Source: Acidipropionibacterium acidipropionici | GTDB lineage: Bacteria; Actinomycetota; Actinomycetes; Propionibacteriales; Propionibacteriaceae | DNA: 64,000 bases | Direction of reading: 5' to 3' | NCBI RefSeq assembly: GCF_001441165.1 | Contig: NZ_CP013126.1 | Span: 2,633,551-2,697,550, forward strand | Shown here: one piece after another, positions 42,599 to 52,030 of the stretch | How the letters are laid out: every line of letters starts with the position of its first letter | How positions within the stretch are numbered: the first letter of the stretch is position 1 | Program-made: the position numbers and the translations under genes | The notes under the pieces: generated by a model | The model's input: the letters and a program-made list of their open reading frames with translations, nothing else | What the model was told of the DNA's origin: nothing | The model's database searches: none

Positions 42599-45500
42599 TC
42601 ATCGCTGCGCGAAGGCGGCGGTGAGAAGGGCCTCCTCCTCGGCCATGTGGGCCCTGTGCTGGCCGACCGAGGAGGCGGCCAGGGAGGGCCTGGACACGAC
42701 GCTGAGACCGGCTCCCAGCCACGGCAGCGCGTCGGCGGTCTCCTCGGCGAGGTGAGTCTGGATGTAGGGCCACGGCCCCTGGTTCTTCGGCTCCTCCTGC
42801 ACCCAGCGGACATCGCGGACGTGGGCGAAGGGGCTCAGCGCCCGGGTCAGCGACGCCACCGGCATCGGGTACAGCCTCTCCATGCTCACGATGGCCACCT
42901 CGGCGTCCAGGCCCTGCTGGGCCCGGCGCCGGATGAGCTCCCAGCGCACCTTCCCCGAGCACAGGATCACCTGGCGCACCCGTGACGGGTCGGTGATGGA
43001 GGGGTCGGGCAGCACCTGCTCCCAGTGGCCCCGGGTGAACTCGTCGACTGCCGAGACCGCCATCTTGTTGCGCAGCATCGACTTGGGGGTAGCGATCACC
43101 ACGGGCCGGTGCAGGTTGACGTAGGCGTGGTAGCGCAGCAGGTGGAAGTAGCTGGCCGGGCTGGAGGGCTGACAGACCGCCATCGCCTCGTCGCTGCACA
43201 GCGACAGGAAGCGCTCGAGGCGGGCCGAGGAGTGATCCGGGCCCTGACCCTCGTAGCCGTGGGGCAGCAGCAGGACGACCCCGGACTTCTGGCCCCACTT
43301 GGCGCCGGCCGAGGCGATGAACTCGTCGATGATGGTCTGCGCGCCGTTGACGAAGTCGCCGAACTGGGCCTCCCAGAGCACCAGGGAGTCCGGCCTGGCC
43401 ACCGAGTACCCGTACTCGAATCCCAGCGACGCGAACTCGTTGAGGGGGGAGTCGTAGATATCGAGGTGGCCCACCTGGCCGTCGAGGATGTGGTTCACCG
43501 GGATGTACCGCCGGCTGGTGACCCGGTCCACGATGGCTCCGAACCGCTGGGAGAAGGTGCCGCGGCGGGTGTCCTGGCCGACCATCCGCACGTGCAGCCC
43601 CTCGGTGAGCAGGGATCCCAGGGCCAGCATCTCGGCGGAGGCCCAGTCGACGCCCCCCTCTCGCAGGCCCTTGGCACGCCGGGCGAGCTGGGGGGCGATC
43701 TTCGGATGGGGGGTGAAGGAGGCCGGCAGGTGCTCCTGGGCGGTGGCGACCTGCTCCATGAGCTCGGCGCTCACGGCGGTGGGACGGTCGACGTTGCGCT
43801 TGGCGGGGTAGTCGGGAGCCGAGTCGTAGGGGGCCGGTGCGGAGGTGGCCTGACGCACCTCCTTGAAGACGGTCTCCAGCCGGTCGCGGAACTTCGACAT
43901 TACCGCCTCGGCGTCCTCGACGCTGATGTCCCCGCGGCCGATGAGATTCTCGGTGTAGATCGTGCGCGTCGACCTCTTCTGGGAGATGAGGTCGTACATG
44001 TGGGGCTGGGTGAAGCTCGGGTCGTCGCCCTCGTTGTGGCCGCGTCGCCGGTAGCAGACCAGGTCGATGACGACGTCGCGGTGGAAGGTCTGGCGGTACT
44101 CGAAGGCGATCCTGGCCGCCCGCACCACGGAGGCCGGCTCATCGCCGTTGACGTGGATCACCGGGGCGGCGATGGACTTCGCGACACCGGTGGCGTAGGT
44201 GGAGGTGCGCCCGTCGGAGGGGGAGGTGGTGTAGCCGATCTGGTTGTTCACCACGATGTGGACGGTGCCGCCGGTCGAGTAGCCCTCCAGCTGGCTCATC
44301 TGCAGTGTCTCGAAGACCACTCCCTGGCCGGCGAAGGCGGCGTCGCCGTGCATGAGGATCGGCAGCACGGGGTAGTCCTCGGGATTGCCCAGGACGTCCA
44401 ACTTGGCCCGGCAGATGCCCTCCAGCACCGGGTCGACGGCCTCCAGGTGGCTCGGATTGGCGGCCACCGAGGCCTTGATGGTGGTTCCCGAGGGAGACGT
44501 GAAGAGTCCCTCGTCGCCCAGATGGTACTTGACGTCGCCCGAGCCCTGGGCGTTCGACGGCGCGGCGTTGCCCTCGAACTCCCGGAAGATCTGTCCGTAG
44601 GACTTGCCGACGATGTTGGCGAGCACGTTGAGCCGGCCGCGGTGGGGCATGCCGATGCAGACCTCGTCCAGGCCCTTGTTGGCGGCCTGGGAGCACAGTG
44701 CCGAGAGCAGCACGATGGCCGACTCGCCTCCCTCGAGGCTGAACCTCTTCTGGCCGACGTACTTGGTCTGCAGGAAGGTCTCGAAGACCTCGGCCTCGTT
44801 GAGCTGGTCGAGGATCTGCAGATGGACCTCCCGCGACAGCGGGGTGTGGGCGCGCTCGAAGCGCTCCTGGAACCAGCTGCGCTGCACGTGATCGGTGATG
44901 TGCATGTACTCGATGCCCAGCGTGGAGGCGTAGGAGTCGCGCAGGATGTCGAGGATCTCGCGCAGCGTGAGATTGGCCCGCTTCTTGCCGCCGAAGTTGT
45001 TGACCGGGAACCGCCGGTCGAGATCCCACAGGGTGAGCCCGTGGCTGTTGAGCATGAGGTCGTGATGGTAGCGGGGCTTGTACTCGAGGGGATCCAGATC
45101 GGCCGACAGGTGGCCGAACTTCCGCCAGGCCTCGATGAGGGTGATGACGCGGACCTGCTTGCTCACCTGGTCGGGCCGGTTGGCCATCCGGTCCGGGGCC
45201 CACTGGACGGGGGCGTAGGGGATGCGCAGGGACTCGAAGATGTCCTCGTAGAAGCGGTCCTCGCCCAGCAGCAGCTGATGGATCCGTCTGAGGAACTCCC
45301 CGGACTGGGCTCCCTGGATGATGCGGTGGTCGTAGGTGGAGGTGAGGGTGGTGAGCTTGGAGATGCCCAGCTCCGCCAGTCGGCTCGGGCTGCCGCCCTG
45401 CCACTCGGCCGGGTAGTCGATCGACCCCATGCCCAGGATGACGCCCTGACCGGGCATCAGCCTCGGCACCGAGTGGTTGGTGCCGATCCCGCCCGGATTG

Positions 45501-46354
45501 GTGAGGGAGGCGGTGACCCCGCGGAAGTCCTCGACGGTCAGCGAGTTGGTGCGCCCCTTGCGGACGATCTCCTCGTATGCGGCCCAGAACCCGGCGAAGT
45601 CCAGGGTCTCGGCCGAGGTGATCGCCGGCACGACGAGCTTGCGGGTGCCGTCGGATCCCACGACGTCGATCGCCAGGCCCAGGTTGATCGAGTGGTTCTC
45701 GACCAGGTGGGGCTTCCCGTCGATCTCGGCGTAGGCGTTGTTCATCTCCGGCACGTCCTTGAGGGCCTGCACCATGGCGTAGCCCAGGAGGTGGGTGAAG
45801 GAGACCTTGCCGCCCTTGCTCTGGCTGAGGAATTTGTTGATCATCGTGCGGTTCTCGATGACGAGCTTCATCGGGACCTCGCGCACCGAGGTGGCCGTCG
45901 GCATCGACAGCGAGTCCTCCATGTTCCGGGCGGTGCGCATCGGGGCGCCGCGCAGCCGGACTCTCTCCGGTTCGCTCGAGGGCACGGGCGGGGCCGCCTT
46001 GGGAGCCTCATTGGCCACCGGTTGGCGGTGTTCGGGGGCCTGCCGGCGGTGCTCGGGGGCGGGTTCCGCCGGTCGGGCGGGAGCGGGCTTGGTGGCCGGT
46101 GGCGTCGCAGCCGCCGGGGGAGTCTGAGCCGGTCGCGAGGGGGCCGGTTGTGCGGGTGAGGACTGAGCCTGCTCCTCGGGCCGGTCTGGTGACCGGGGGG
46201 CCGAAGGCCCGGTCAGGAAGAAGGTGGACCAGGCCGGATCCACGGATCCCGGATCGGCCTCGAATCGCTCCCGCATCTCCTCGATCAGCCAGTCATTGGC
46301 TCCGAAGTCGCTGTCTGCGGGGATGGAACTGCTGTGTCCGGCGGAGGATGCCAC
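42599..46354 (-). CDS. kgd: Multifunctional 2-oxoglutarate decarboxylase/dehydrogenase E1-E2 (Kgd)
   Basis: 1251 residues, the actinobacterial fusion of a succinyltransferase (E2) domain and the thiamine-dependent E1. The N-terminal segment NDWLIEEMRERFEADP is characteristic. A Pro/Ala linker (about 48-110) follows. The E2 catalytic domain has the His in STYDHRIIQG (about 330-340); no lipoyl domain is fused, as known for Kgd. The E1 part has the thiamine-binding blocks GDAAFAGQG and NNQIGYTT and the C-terminal transketolase-like domain. It feeds 2-oxoglutarate into the TCA cycle; in relatives the FHA protein GarA inhibits it. DUF6104-like gene follows. Confidence 0.94.
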   Translation of the reverse strand: MASSAGHSSSIPADSDFGANDWLIEEMRERFEADPGSVDPAWSTFFLTGPSAPRSPDRPEEQAQSSPAQPAPSRPAQTPPAAATPPATKPAPARPAEPAPEHRRQAPEHRQPVANEAPKAAPPVPSSEPERVRLRGAPMRTARNMEDSLSMPTATSVREVPMKLVIENRTMINKFLSQSKGGKVSFTHLLGYAMVQALKDVPEMNNAYAEIDGKPHLVENHSINLGLAIDVVGSDGTRKLVVPAITSAETLDFAGFWAAYEEIVRKGRTNSLTVEDFRGVTASLTNPGGIGTNHSVPRLMPGQGVILGMGSIDYPAEWQGGSPSRLAELGISKLTTLTSTYDHRIIQGAQSGEFLRRIHQLLLGEDRFYEDIFESLRIPYAPVQWAPDRMANRPDQVSKQVRVITLIEAWRKFGHLSADLDPLEYKPRYHHDLMLNSHGLTLWDLDRRFPVNNFGGKKRANLTLREILDILRDSYASTLGIEYMHITDHVQRSWFQERFERAHTPLSREVHLQILDQLNEAEVFETFLQTKYVGQKRFSLEGGESAIVLLSALCSQAANKGLDEVCIGMPHRGRLNVLANIVGKSYGQIFREFEGNAAPSNAQGSGDVKYHLGDEGLFTSPSGTTIKASVAANPSHLEAVDPVLEGICRAKLDVLGNPEDYPVLPILMHGDAAFAGQGVVFETLQMSQLEGYSTGGTVHIVVNNQIGYTTSPSDGRTSTYATGVAKSIAAPVIHVNGDEPASVVRAARIAFEYRQTFHRDVVIDLVCYRRRGHNEGDDPSFTQPHMYDLISQKRSTRTIYTENLIGRGDISVEDAEAVMSKFRDRLETVFKEVRQATSAPAPYDSAPDYPAKRNVDRPTAVSAELMEQVATAQEHLPASFTPHPKIAPQLARRAKGLREGGVDWASAEMLALGSLLTEGLHVRMVGQDTRRGTFSQRFGAIVDRVTSRRYIPVNHILDGQVGHLDIYDSPLNEFASLGFEYGYSVARPDSLVLWEAQFGDFVNGAQTIIDEFIASAGAKWGQKSGVVLLLPHGYEGQGPDHSSARLERFLSLCSDEAMAVCQPSSPASYFHLLRYHAYVNLHRPVVIATPKSMLRNKMAVSAVDEFTRGHWEQVLPDPSITDPSRVRQVILCSGKVRWELIRRRAQQGLDAEVAIVSMERLYPMPVASLTRALSPFAHVRDVRWVQEEPKNQGPWPYIQTHLAEETADALPWLGAGLSVVSRPSLAASSVGQHRAHMAEEEALLTAAFAQR

Positions 46355-46463
46355 CTGTGCCTTCTTCCGTACTCATCTGCTCGCGCACCGGGCGCCGACC
46401 GCCCGATCGAGCGCCATCGCCCGTGGTCCCGGGGGGTGCTTGGGACGCTCGTTGCCCATGATG

Positions 46464-47798
46464 CTATAGGGAGCGGGCGGCGTTCCCAATTTTCTCTGGA
46501 AGCGTGTCGGCGACGGGCTCCGGGAGCGGCCTGGTGTCGGCCAGGGAGCGGCGCAGGGCGATCCCGGCCACGGCCACGGTGAGCAGGGCCATGGCATTGC
46601 GGGCCACGAGCAGCGAGATCGCCCAGCCCTGGGGCGGGGTGCCGATGACATGGCCGTAGCTGAGCGGGTAGACGCACTGGGTGAGCACCCCGGTGAGGAA
46701 GAGGGCCCCGGCGGCCACCGCGCCGGTCCGCCGGACCCGGATCAGGGAGGCCTCGGGTGCCTCCGGCTCACCCGAGAAACCGTCCAGAAGAACTGCCATC
46801 GCGGCCCCCCACCACACGAAGTACTGGGGGGAGAGGGTCTTGTTCGAGACGATGAGGGCGCCGATGATGACGGTCGAGGCCAGGGCGACGGTCCGGTGGC
46901 TGAGCCCGTCGCGCTGCCAGGAGGTCACCCCCAGAATGACCGCCACACCGACCGCGACGGCCATCAGGAGGCTCGACAGCGCGGTCCACAGGCTCACCCC
47001 GGGGCCGGTGATCTCGTAGGCGTTGAACCGGCTCATGGCGACCACGTGCTCGCCGGCGCTCTCGAAGAGCCTCTGGATCATCGGTATCGAGGCGGGCACC
47101 GACTCGATCTGGAGTCCGCGGTCGGACTGCCAGGTGAGGGGGGAGACGAGCCTGGACCAGGAGGTGGTCACCAGTGACGCCAGGGCCAGGAAGCCCCCGG
47201 TGACGGCGAAGGAGACGAGTCTGCGGGTCGCCGGGCGGTTGCGACCGATCATCGGGAGGATCAGCAGGGCCGGCCACAGCTTGATCGACGCCCCCACGGC
47301 GATCGCCGCCCCGCAGGCGGCCGGGTGGCGCCGGTACCAGAGGGTCGCCAGGCCCATGCACACGGCGGGCACCATGTCGAAGCGGAACCACATGATCGGC
47401 CCCAGGGCGAAGACGAAGAGCACCCACCAGACGGTCCCGAAGCGGTGGCCGGCGCGCCACAGGGCCAGCGTCATGACGGCGTCCAGGGTCATCATCGTCA
47501 CGGCGAAGAGGGGCAGGAAATACGTCGCCCCCTGTCCGCCCGACGCCCACACCAGCAGCTTCATGCCCCAGATCACCGGGACCGGGTACTCCTGGAGGAT
47601 CTGGGAGACCGGCAGCTGGGAGGAGGTGAGCCACCACTTGTAGTAGTTGACGTCGCCGACGATGTAGTTGCTGTTCGGAAGTGTGAAGATCCGCAGCATG
47701 AGCATCCGGGTGATCGCCCACAGCGCGATGATCCCGGACGCCGCCAGGAAGTCGGCACGGGCGTTTCGGGGAGGCGTGATCACCTGGCGGTCTGGCAC
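46464..47798 (-). CDS. GT87-type polyprenol-dependent membrane glycosyltransferase
   Basis: 444 residues with about eleven hydrophobic helices. The first extracytoplasmic loop has the acidic pair in GDVNYYKWW, typical of GT-C enzymes that use polyprenyl-phosphate sugars. IKLWPALLILP and LSPQYFVWW are GT87/DUF2029 hallmarks. It likely transfers mannose or arabinose-type sugars to envelope glycans; the acceptor is unknown. GTG 47798 is chosen because TATCGT lies 8 nt upstream (leaderless). A TTG at 47807 is less likely. kgd follows after 109 bp on the same strand. Confidence 0.8.
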   Translation of the reverse strand: MPDRQVITPPRNARADFLAASGIIALWAITRMLMLRIFTLPNSNYIVGDVNYYKWWLTSSQLPVSQILQEYPVPVIWGMKLLVWASGGQGATYFLPLFAVTMMTLDAVMTLALWRAGHRFGTVWWVLFVFALGPIMWFRFDMVPAVCMGLATLWYRRHPAACGAAIAVGASIKLWPALLILPMIGRNRPATRRLVSFAVTGGFLALASLVTTSWSRLVSPLTWQSDRGLQIESVPASIPMIQRLFESAGEHVVAMSRFNAYEITGPGVSLWTALSSLLMAVAVGVAVILGVTSWQRDGLSHRTVALASTVIIGALIVSNKTLSPQYFVWWGAAMAVLLDGFSGEPEAPEASLIRVRRTGAVAAGALFLTGVLTQCVYPLSYGHVIGTPPQGWAISLLVARNAMALLTVAVAGIALRRSLADTRPLPEPVADTLPEKIGNAARSL

Positions 47799-47806
47799 GG
47801 GTCGCA

Positions 47807-47812
47807 ACGATA
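47807..47812 (-). promoter_or_regulatory. -10 element, leaderless GT87 transcript
   Basis: Minus-strand TATCGT, 8 nt, GTG at 47798. Confidence 0.5.
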
Positions 47813-47856
47813 CCGGCAGTGCCCAACGGCTCCCCGGGCCTTCCAGCGGCCCCGGG

Positions 47857-48933
47857 TCAGCGCAGGTGGTCGGGACTTCCGGACCTCGGTGCGCTGTCCA
47901 GCGCGTTGAGGGCGCGGATCAACCGGTACAGCGAGCCGACCTTGAAGGGGTCGAAATGGCAGACCAGACGCGGAAGATCGAGGCGGTCGTGATCCCTGAT
48001 CTCCCGGCGCAGCGGCCCGCGCGACTGGAACCCTCCGGAGGTCAGCAGGTCTGAGAAGGAGTCGTCGAGGCCGGCGATCTCCGCGGCGGTGGGCTCGGCC
48101 CGCAGTCTCAGCACGAGGCGGTCGCCCGCCCATCGCAGGGAGTCGTAGTTGCGCCAGAACCCGGTGATCTCGTCGGCCGCGGCCGCCACCGAGTCGGTGA
48201 GCAGGACCCGGTCGAAGTCGTCGGGGGAGATTACCCCGGCCGGAAGGAGCTGCTCCTGCGCGAAGGCCCGCAGACCGTGCCACAACCGGCCGCCGGGCTC
48301 GTCGAGAAGGACGATGGGCGTCGGCTCTGACTTGCCGGTCTGCTGGAGGGTGAGCAGTTCGAAGAGCTCGTCGAGGGTGCCGAATCCGCCGGGGACGTAG
48401 ACGAATCCGTGGGATTCCTTGACGAGCATCAGCTTGCGCGTGAAGAAGTACTTCATCGCGACATTCCGGCTCCCCTCGATGGAGGAGTTCGGCTTCTCCT
48501 CGAAGGGCAGTCGGATGGAGACCCCCAGCGAATGCTGCGCGCCGGCCCCCTCGGCCGCCGCCTGCATGATGCCGGGCCCGGCCCCGGTGACGACCATCCA
48601 GCCGCGCTCGGCGAGGGCGGCCGAGACGTTGCGGGTCTGCTGGTAGGCGGGGCTGTCGAACCTGGCCCTGGCCGAACCGAAGATGGTCACCTTCGGGGTC
48701 CGTGCGAAGGGCGCGAAGAGGCCGAAGGCCTCGCGCATCTCCGCCAGGGCCGCGCTGGCGATCTTGAGATCGAGGCGGGAGGCGCCGTCGGTCCCCAGCC
48801 CGAGGCCGGTCTCGAGGATGCGTCTGACGAGTTTCCTGTTCCGGGTGATGCCGGCCTCGGCGAGAACGCCCCGGAGCTCATCGGCAATCTGGTCGTCGGG
48901 AGTACCGCATGACACGCCTTGTGAATCGGTCAT
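47857..48933 (-). CDS. LOG-family Rossmann protein
   Basis: 358 residues. The central domain carries the Lonely-Guy signature PGGFGTLDELFE and the upstream MVVTGAGPGIMQAAAEGA, the phosphoribohydrolase active site that releases cytokinin-like bases from nucleoside 5'-monophosphates. It is longer than typical LOG enzymes: about 70 extra residues at the N-terminus and about 100 at the C-terminus (region after EITGFWRNYDSL), so a different substrate is possible. The chosen ATG 48933 has no clear Shine-Dalgarno; ATG 48951 is an alternative. tRNA-Arg lies upstream on the same strand. Confidence 0.72.
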   Translation of the reverse strand: MTDSQGVSCGTPDDQIADELRGVLAEAGITRNRKLVRRILETGLGLGTDGASRLDLKIASAALAEMREAFGLFAPFARTPKVTIFGSARARFDSPAYQQTRNVSAALAERGWMVVTGAGPGIMQAAAEGAGAQHSLGVSIRLPFEEKPNSSIEGSRNVAMKYFFTRKLMLVKESHGFVYVPGGFGTLDELFELLTLQQTGKSEPTPIVLLDEPGGRLWHGLRAFAQEQLLPAGVISPDDFDRVLLTDSVAAAADEITGFWRNYDSLRWAGDRLVLRLRAEPTAAEIAGLDDSFSDLLTSGGFQSRGPLRREIRDHDRLDLPRLVCHFDPFKVGSLYRLIRALNALDSAPRSGSPDHLR

Positions 48934-48986
48934 GGCGCAAGCGTCGCACATTGTCACCCGTCGACGACGACGGGCCGATGCGTGGG

Positions 48987-49058
48987 CGCCCCCGGCGCGA
49001 TTCGAACGCGCGCTCCCGCCTCCGGAGGGCGGTGCTCTATCCCCTGAGCTACGGGGGC
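48987..49058 (-). tRNA. tRNA-Arg (CCG)
   Basis: 72 nt without CCA. The acceptor stem is GCCCCCG/CGGGGGC, the anticodon loop CTCCGGA gives CCG, and the T loop is TTCGAAT. The bases after the discriminator G are CCCA, so CCA must be added enzymatically, unlike the two fMet genes. It precedes the lysA cluster, where argS stands in mycobacteria. Confidence 0.95.
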
Positions 49059-49210
49059 CCGGCTCGGCCAACGGTCGAACCAGTCGTTGACTCTAGCGCA
49101 TCGCGGCCGACGCGGCCATTCGGGGCCGACGAGCCCCGCCGTGGGGGCCGGGAGACGTCGCCAGCCGGACAGTGCAGGCCCCGCCGGCGAGGTCTGGCAG
49201 GCTTGGGGGC

Positions 49211-50632
49211 ATGACCCATATGCATGTGGCGGGATCTGTTCATGCCGATGTCGCCTCCGCCGGCCCCCAGTGGCTGGCCGTCCCGACCGACGTCAACGAG
49301 CTCGACCGCAGATTGTGGAGTACGACGGTGGAGCGGCAGGAGGAGGGCCCGCTGAGCATCGGCGGGGTCGACGTCGTCGATCTCGCCGGTCAGCTGGGCA
49401 CCCCGTTGTACGTCATCGACGAGGCCGACTTCCGCACCAGGGCGCGGGCCTTCCGCGACGCCTTCGCCGGATGGGACGTCTACTACGCCGGGAAGGCCTT
49501 CATCACCCGCGCGCTGGCCGGATGGGTCGACGAGGAGGGGCTCTTCCTGGACGTGTGCACCGAGGGGGAGCTGTGCACCGCCCTGGAGGGCGGTTTCGAC
49601 GCGGCCAGGATCGGGATGCACGGCAACAACAAGTCCGTGCGCGAGCTGGAGATGGCGCTGCGGGCAGGGGTGGGCCGGATCATCGTCGACTCCCTCGACG
49701 AGATCGACCGGATCGAGACGCTGTGCCGCGAGCACGAGACCCGGGCCCGTGTGATGGTGCGGGTCACCCCGGGTGTGGAGGCCCACACGCACGAGTACAT
49801 CGCCACCGCCCACGAGGACCAGAAGTTCGGCTTCTCGATCGCCAACGGGGCCGCGATGGTCGCCATGGTGCGCTGCCACGCCAGCCCGGTGATCGACCTG
49901 CTCGGCATCCACTCCCACATCGGCTCGCAGATCTTCGACACCGGCGGCTTCGAGGTCGCCGCCAGGCGCACCATGAAGCTGCTCACCCAGTTCCGCCAGG
50001 CCACCGGCACGGTGCTTCCCGAGCTCGATCTGGGCGGCGGATTCGGCATCGCCTACACCTCGCAGGACTCTCCTTCGGCCCCCGAGGCGCTGGCCGCCGA
50101 TCTGCGCGAGATCGTGGAGACCGAGGCGCGCGCCCATCAGATGCCGGTGCCCCACACCTCGATCGAGCCGGGCCGGGCGATTGTCGGACCGGCGGGGACG
50201 GCGATCTACACCGTCGGCACCGTCAAGCCGGTGGATTTGGACGGCGGCGCCCAGCGCGTCTACGTCTCGGTGGACGGCGGGATGAGCGACAACATCCGTC
50301 CCGCCCTCTACGCCGCGGAGTACTCCGCCACCCTGGCCAATCGCGTCTCGGACCGCGGCCCGGTGCTGTGCCGGGTGGTCGGCAAGCACTGCGAGGGTGG
50401 CGACATCCTGGTCCGCGACGAGTACCTGCCCGCCGACATCCGGCCCGGGGATCTGCTGGCGGTGCCGGCCTCGGGGGCCTACTCCCGGTCGATGGCCAGC
50501 AACTACAACCACGTCCCACGGCCGCCGGTGATCGCGGTCAATGGGGCAGAATGGTCCACACTGCTGCGTCGGGAGACCCTGGACGACCTCCTCGCCCTGG
50601 ATCAGGGGCCGGTGGTCGGAGATCCGAGATGA
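49211..50632 (+). CDS. lysA: Diaminopimelate decarboxylase
   Basis: 473 residues. The PLP-dependent enzyme makes L-lysine from meso-diaminopimelate. The PLP lysine is in YYAGKAFIT, the glycine loop is ELDLGGGFGIAY, EPGRAIVG binds phosphate and the C-terminal barrel has CEGGDIL and ASGAYSRSMASNYN. ATG 49211 is preceded by CAGGCT 7 nt upstream, a near-TANNNT box, so a leaderless start is possible. It is the first gene of lysA-hom-thrB and is overlapped by hom (ATGA). Confidence 0.94.
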   Translation: MTHMHVAGSVHADVASAGPQWLAVPTDVNELDRRLWSTTVERQEEGPLSIGGVDVVDLAGQLGTPLYVIDEADFRTRARAFRDAFAGWDVYYAGKAFITRALAGWVDEEGLFLDVCTEGELCTALEGGFDAARIGMHGNNKSVRELEMALRAGVGRIIVDSLDEIDRIETLCREHETRARVMVRVTPGVEAHTHEYIATAHEDQKFGFSIANGAAMVAMVRCHASPVIDLLGIHSHIGSQIFDTGGFEVAARRTMKLLTQFRQATGTVLPELDLGGGFGIAYTSQDSPSAPEALAADLREIVETEARAHQMPVPHTSIEPGRAIVGPAGTAIYTVGTVKPVDLDGGAQRVYVSVDGGMSDNIRPALYAAEYSATLANRVSDRGPVLCRVVGKHCEGGDILVRDEYLPADIRPGDLLAVPASGAYSRSMASNYNHVPRPPVIAVNGAEWSTLLRRETLDDLLALDQGPVVGDPR

Positions 50633-52029
50633 CGACCGGCCGGCCCCCACAGCCCGACGGCAAGGACGATCGCGAGGAGCGCACGATGGATGAGGACCAG
50701 GCCCTGCTCACCCCCGAGGCCGGGGAGACGACCACGCCGCTGCGGGTCGCACTGCTCGGCTGCGGAGTGGTCGGTTCCCAGGTGGCGCGGATGATCCTGT
50801 CGAGGGCCGACGACGTGGCCGCCAGGGTGGGTCGCCCCGTGGAGCTGGCCGGGATCGCCGTGGCCCACCCCGACCGTCCCCGGGCCCGGCTGCCACAGGA
50901 CCTCTTCACCGCCGACGCCGAAGCCCTCGTGGCCCGCGACGACGTCGACATCGTCGTGGAGGTGATCGGCGGCATCGAGCCCGCCTACCCCCTCATCATG
51001 AGCGCCATCGAGCACGGGTCCTCGGTGGTCACCGCCAACAAGGCGCTGCTGGCCGCCCACGGCCACGAGATCTATGCGGCCGCCGATGTCCACGGCGTGG
51101 ACGTCTACTACGAGGCGGCGGTCGCCGGGGCGATCCCCATCGTGCGTCCACTGCGCGAGTCCCTGGTGGGCGACGAGATCCGCCGGGTGATGGGCATCGT
51201 CAACGGCACCACGAACTACATCCTCGACAAGATGACCTCGGAGGGGGTGGACTTCGAGACCGCCCTGGCCGAGGCTCAGCGTCTGGGCTATGCCGAGTCC
51301 GACCCGACCGCCGACGTCGAGGGCTACGACGCCGCCGCCAAGGCGGCGATCCTCGCCTCGCTGGCCTTCCACACCCGGATCCGGGGCTCCCAGGTGCACC
51401 GGGAGGGGATCACCGGGATCACCCCCGAGGACATCGAGGCCGCCCGCGGCATGGGCTGCGTCATCAAGCTGCTCGCCATCTGCGAGATGGAGCCCGAGGG
51501 GGTCTCCGCGAGGGTCCATCCGGCCCTGGTGCCCGAGGACCACCCGCTGGGCGGTATCCGCGGCGCCAACAACGCCATCTTCGTGGAGGCCCGCGAGGCC
51601 GGTCACCTCATGTTCATGGGCCCGGGGGCGGGGGGCTCCCCGACCGCCTCGGCGGTGATGGGAGATCTCGTGACGGTGGCCCGCAACCGCGCCCGCGGCG
51701 TCGCCGGCCCGGCCCAGGCGATCTTCGGGGACGTCCCGGTGGCCGAGATGGGCACCGTGCACACCCGATTCCAGCTGAGCATCCAGGTGCGCGACGAGCC
51801 GGGCATCCTTCAGCAGGTGGCGGCCATCTTCGCCAGCCACGGCGTCTCCCTCCAGACCGTTCAGCAGTCCGCCCTGGAGGGCGCCGGCAAGGAGGACGGA
51901 TGGTCGGCCACCCTGCGGATGGTCCTCCACGAGACCCGGGAGTCCGATTTCGAGACCTGCCTGGACGAGCTGACCCGCTCCCCGATCGTCAACGGGCAGC
52001 CCCGGTTCATCCGGGTCGAGGGGATGTGA
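50629..52029 (+). CDS. hom: Homoserine dehydrogenase
   Basis: 466 residues. It reduces aspartate semialdehyde to homoserine. The NAD(P)-binding motif is LLGCGVVGSQVAR (near 42). TANKALLA, the catalytic region GIVNGTTNYIL and SDPTADVEGYDAAAKA are well conserved. A C-terminal ACT domain (about 385-460, VRDEPGILQQVAAIF) suggests threonine feedback. The ATG at 50629 overlaps the lysA stop. A second ATG at 50686 with GAGGAG 6 nt upstream is an equally plausible start and would drop 19 disordered residues. Confidence 0.93.
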   Translation: MTTGRPPQPDGKDDREERTMDEDQALLTPEAGETTTPLRVALLGCGVVGSQVARMILSRADDVAARVGRPVELAGIAVAHPDRPRARLPQDLFTADAEALVARDDVDIVVEVIGGIEPAYPLIMSAIEHGSSVVTANKALLAAHGHEIYAAADVHGVDVYYEAAVAGAIPIVRPLRESLVGDEIRRVMGIVNGTTNYILDKMTSEGVDFETALAEAQRLGYAESDPTADVEGYDAAAKAAILASLAFHTRIRGSQVHREGITGITPEDIEAARGMGCVIKLLAICEMEPEGVSARVHPALVPEDHPLGGIRGANNAIFVEAREAGHLMFMGPGAGGSPTASAVMGDLVTVARNRARGVAGPAQAIFGDVPVAEMGTVHTRFQLSIQVRDEPGILQQVAAIFASHGVSLQTVQQSALEGAGKEDGWSATLRMVLHETRESDFETCLDELTRSPIVNGQPRFIRVEGM

Positions 52030-52030
52030 G

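Noticed and set aside
47325-47909. Plus-strand frame with His/Gly/Asp-rich product opposite the GT87 gene
   Set aside because: It is a shadow of a membrane-protein gene; composition matches antisense reading of hydrophobic codons.
49059-49210. Lysine riboswitch upstream of lysA
   Set aside because: The gap is only about 150 bp with no recognisable L-box elements, and the start has a -10-like box 7 nt upstream that suggests a leaderless transcript.
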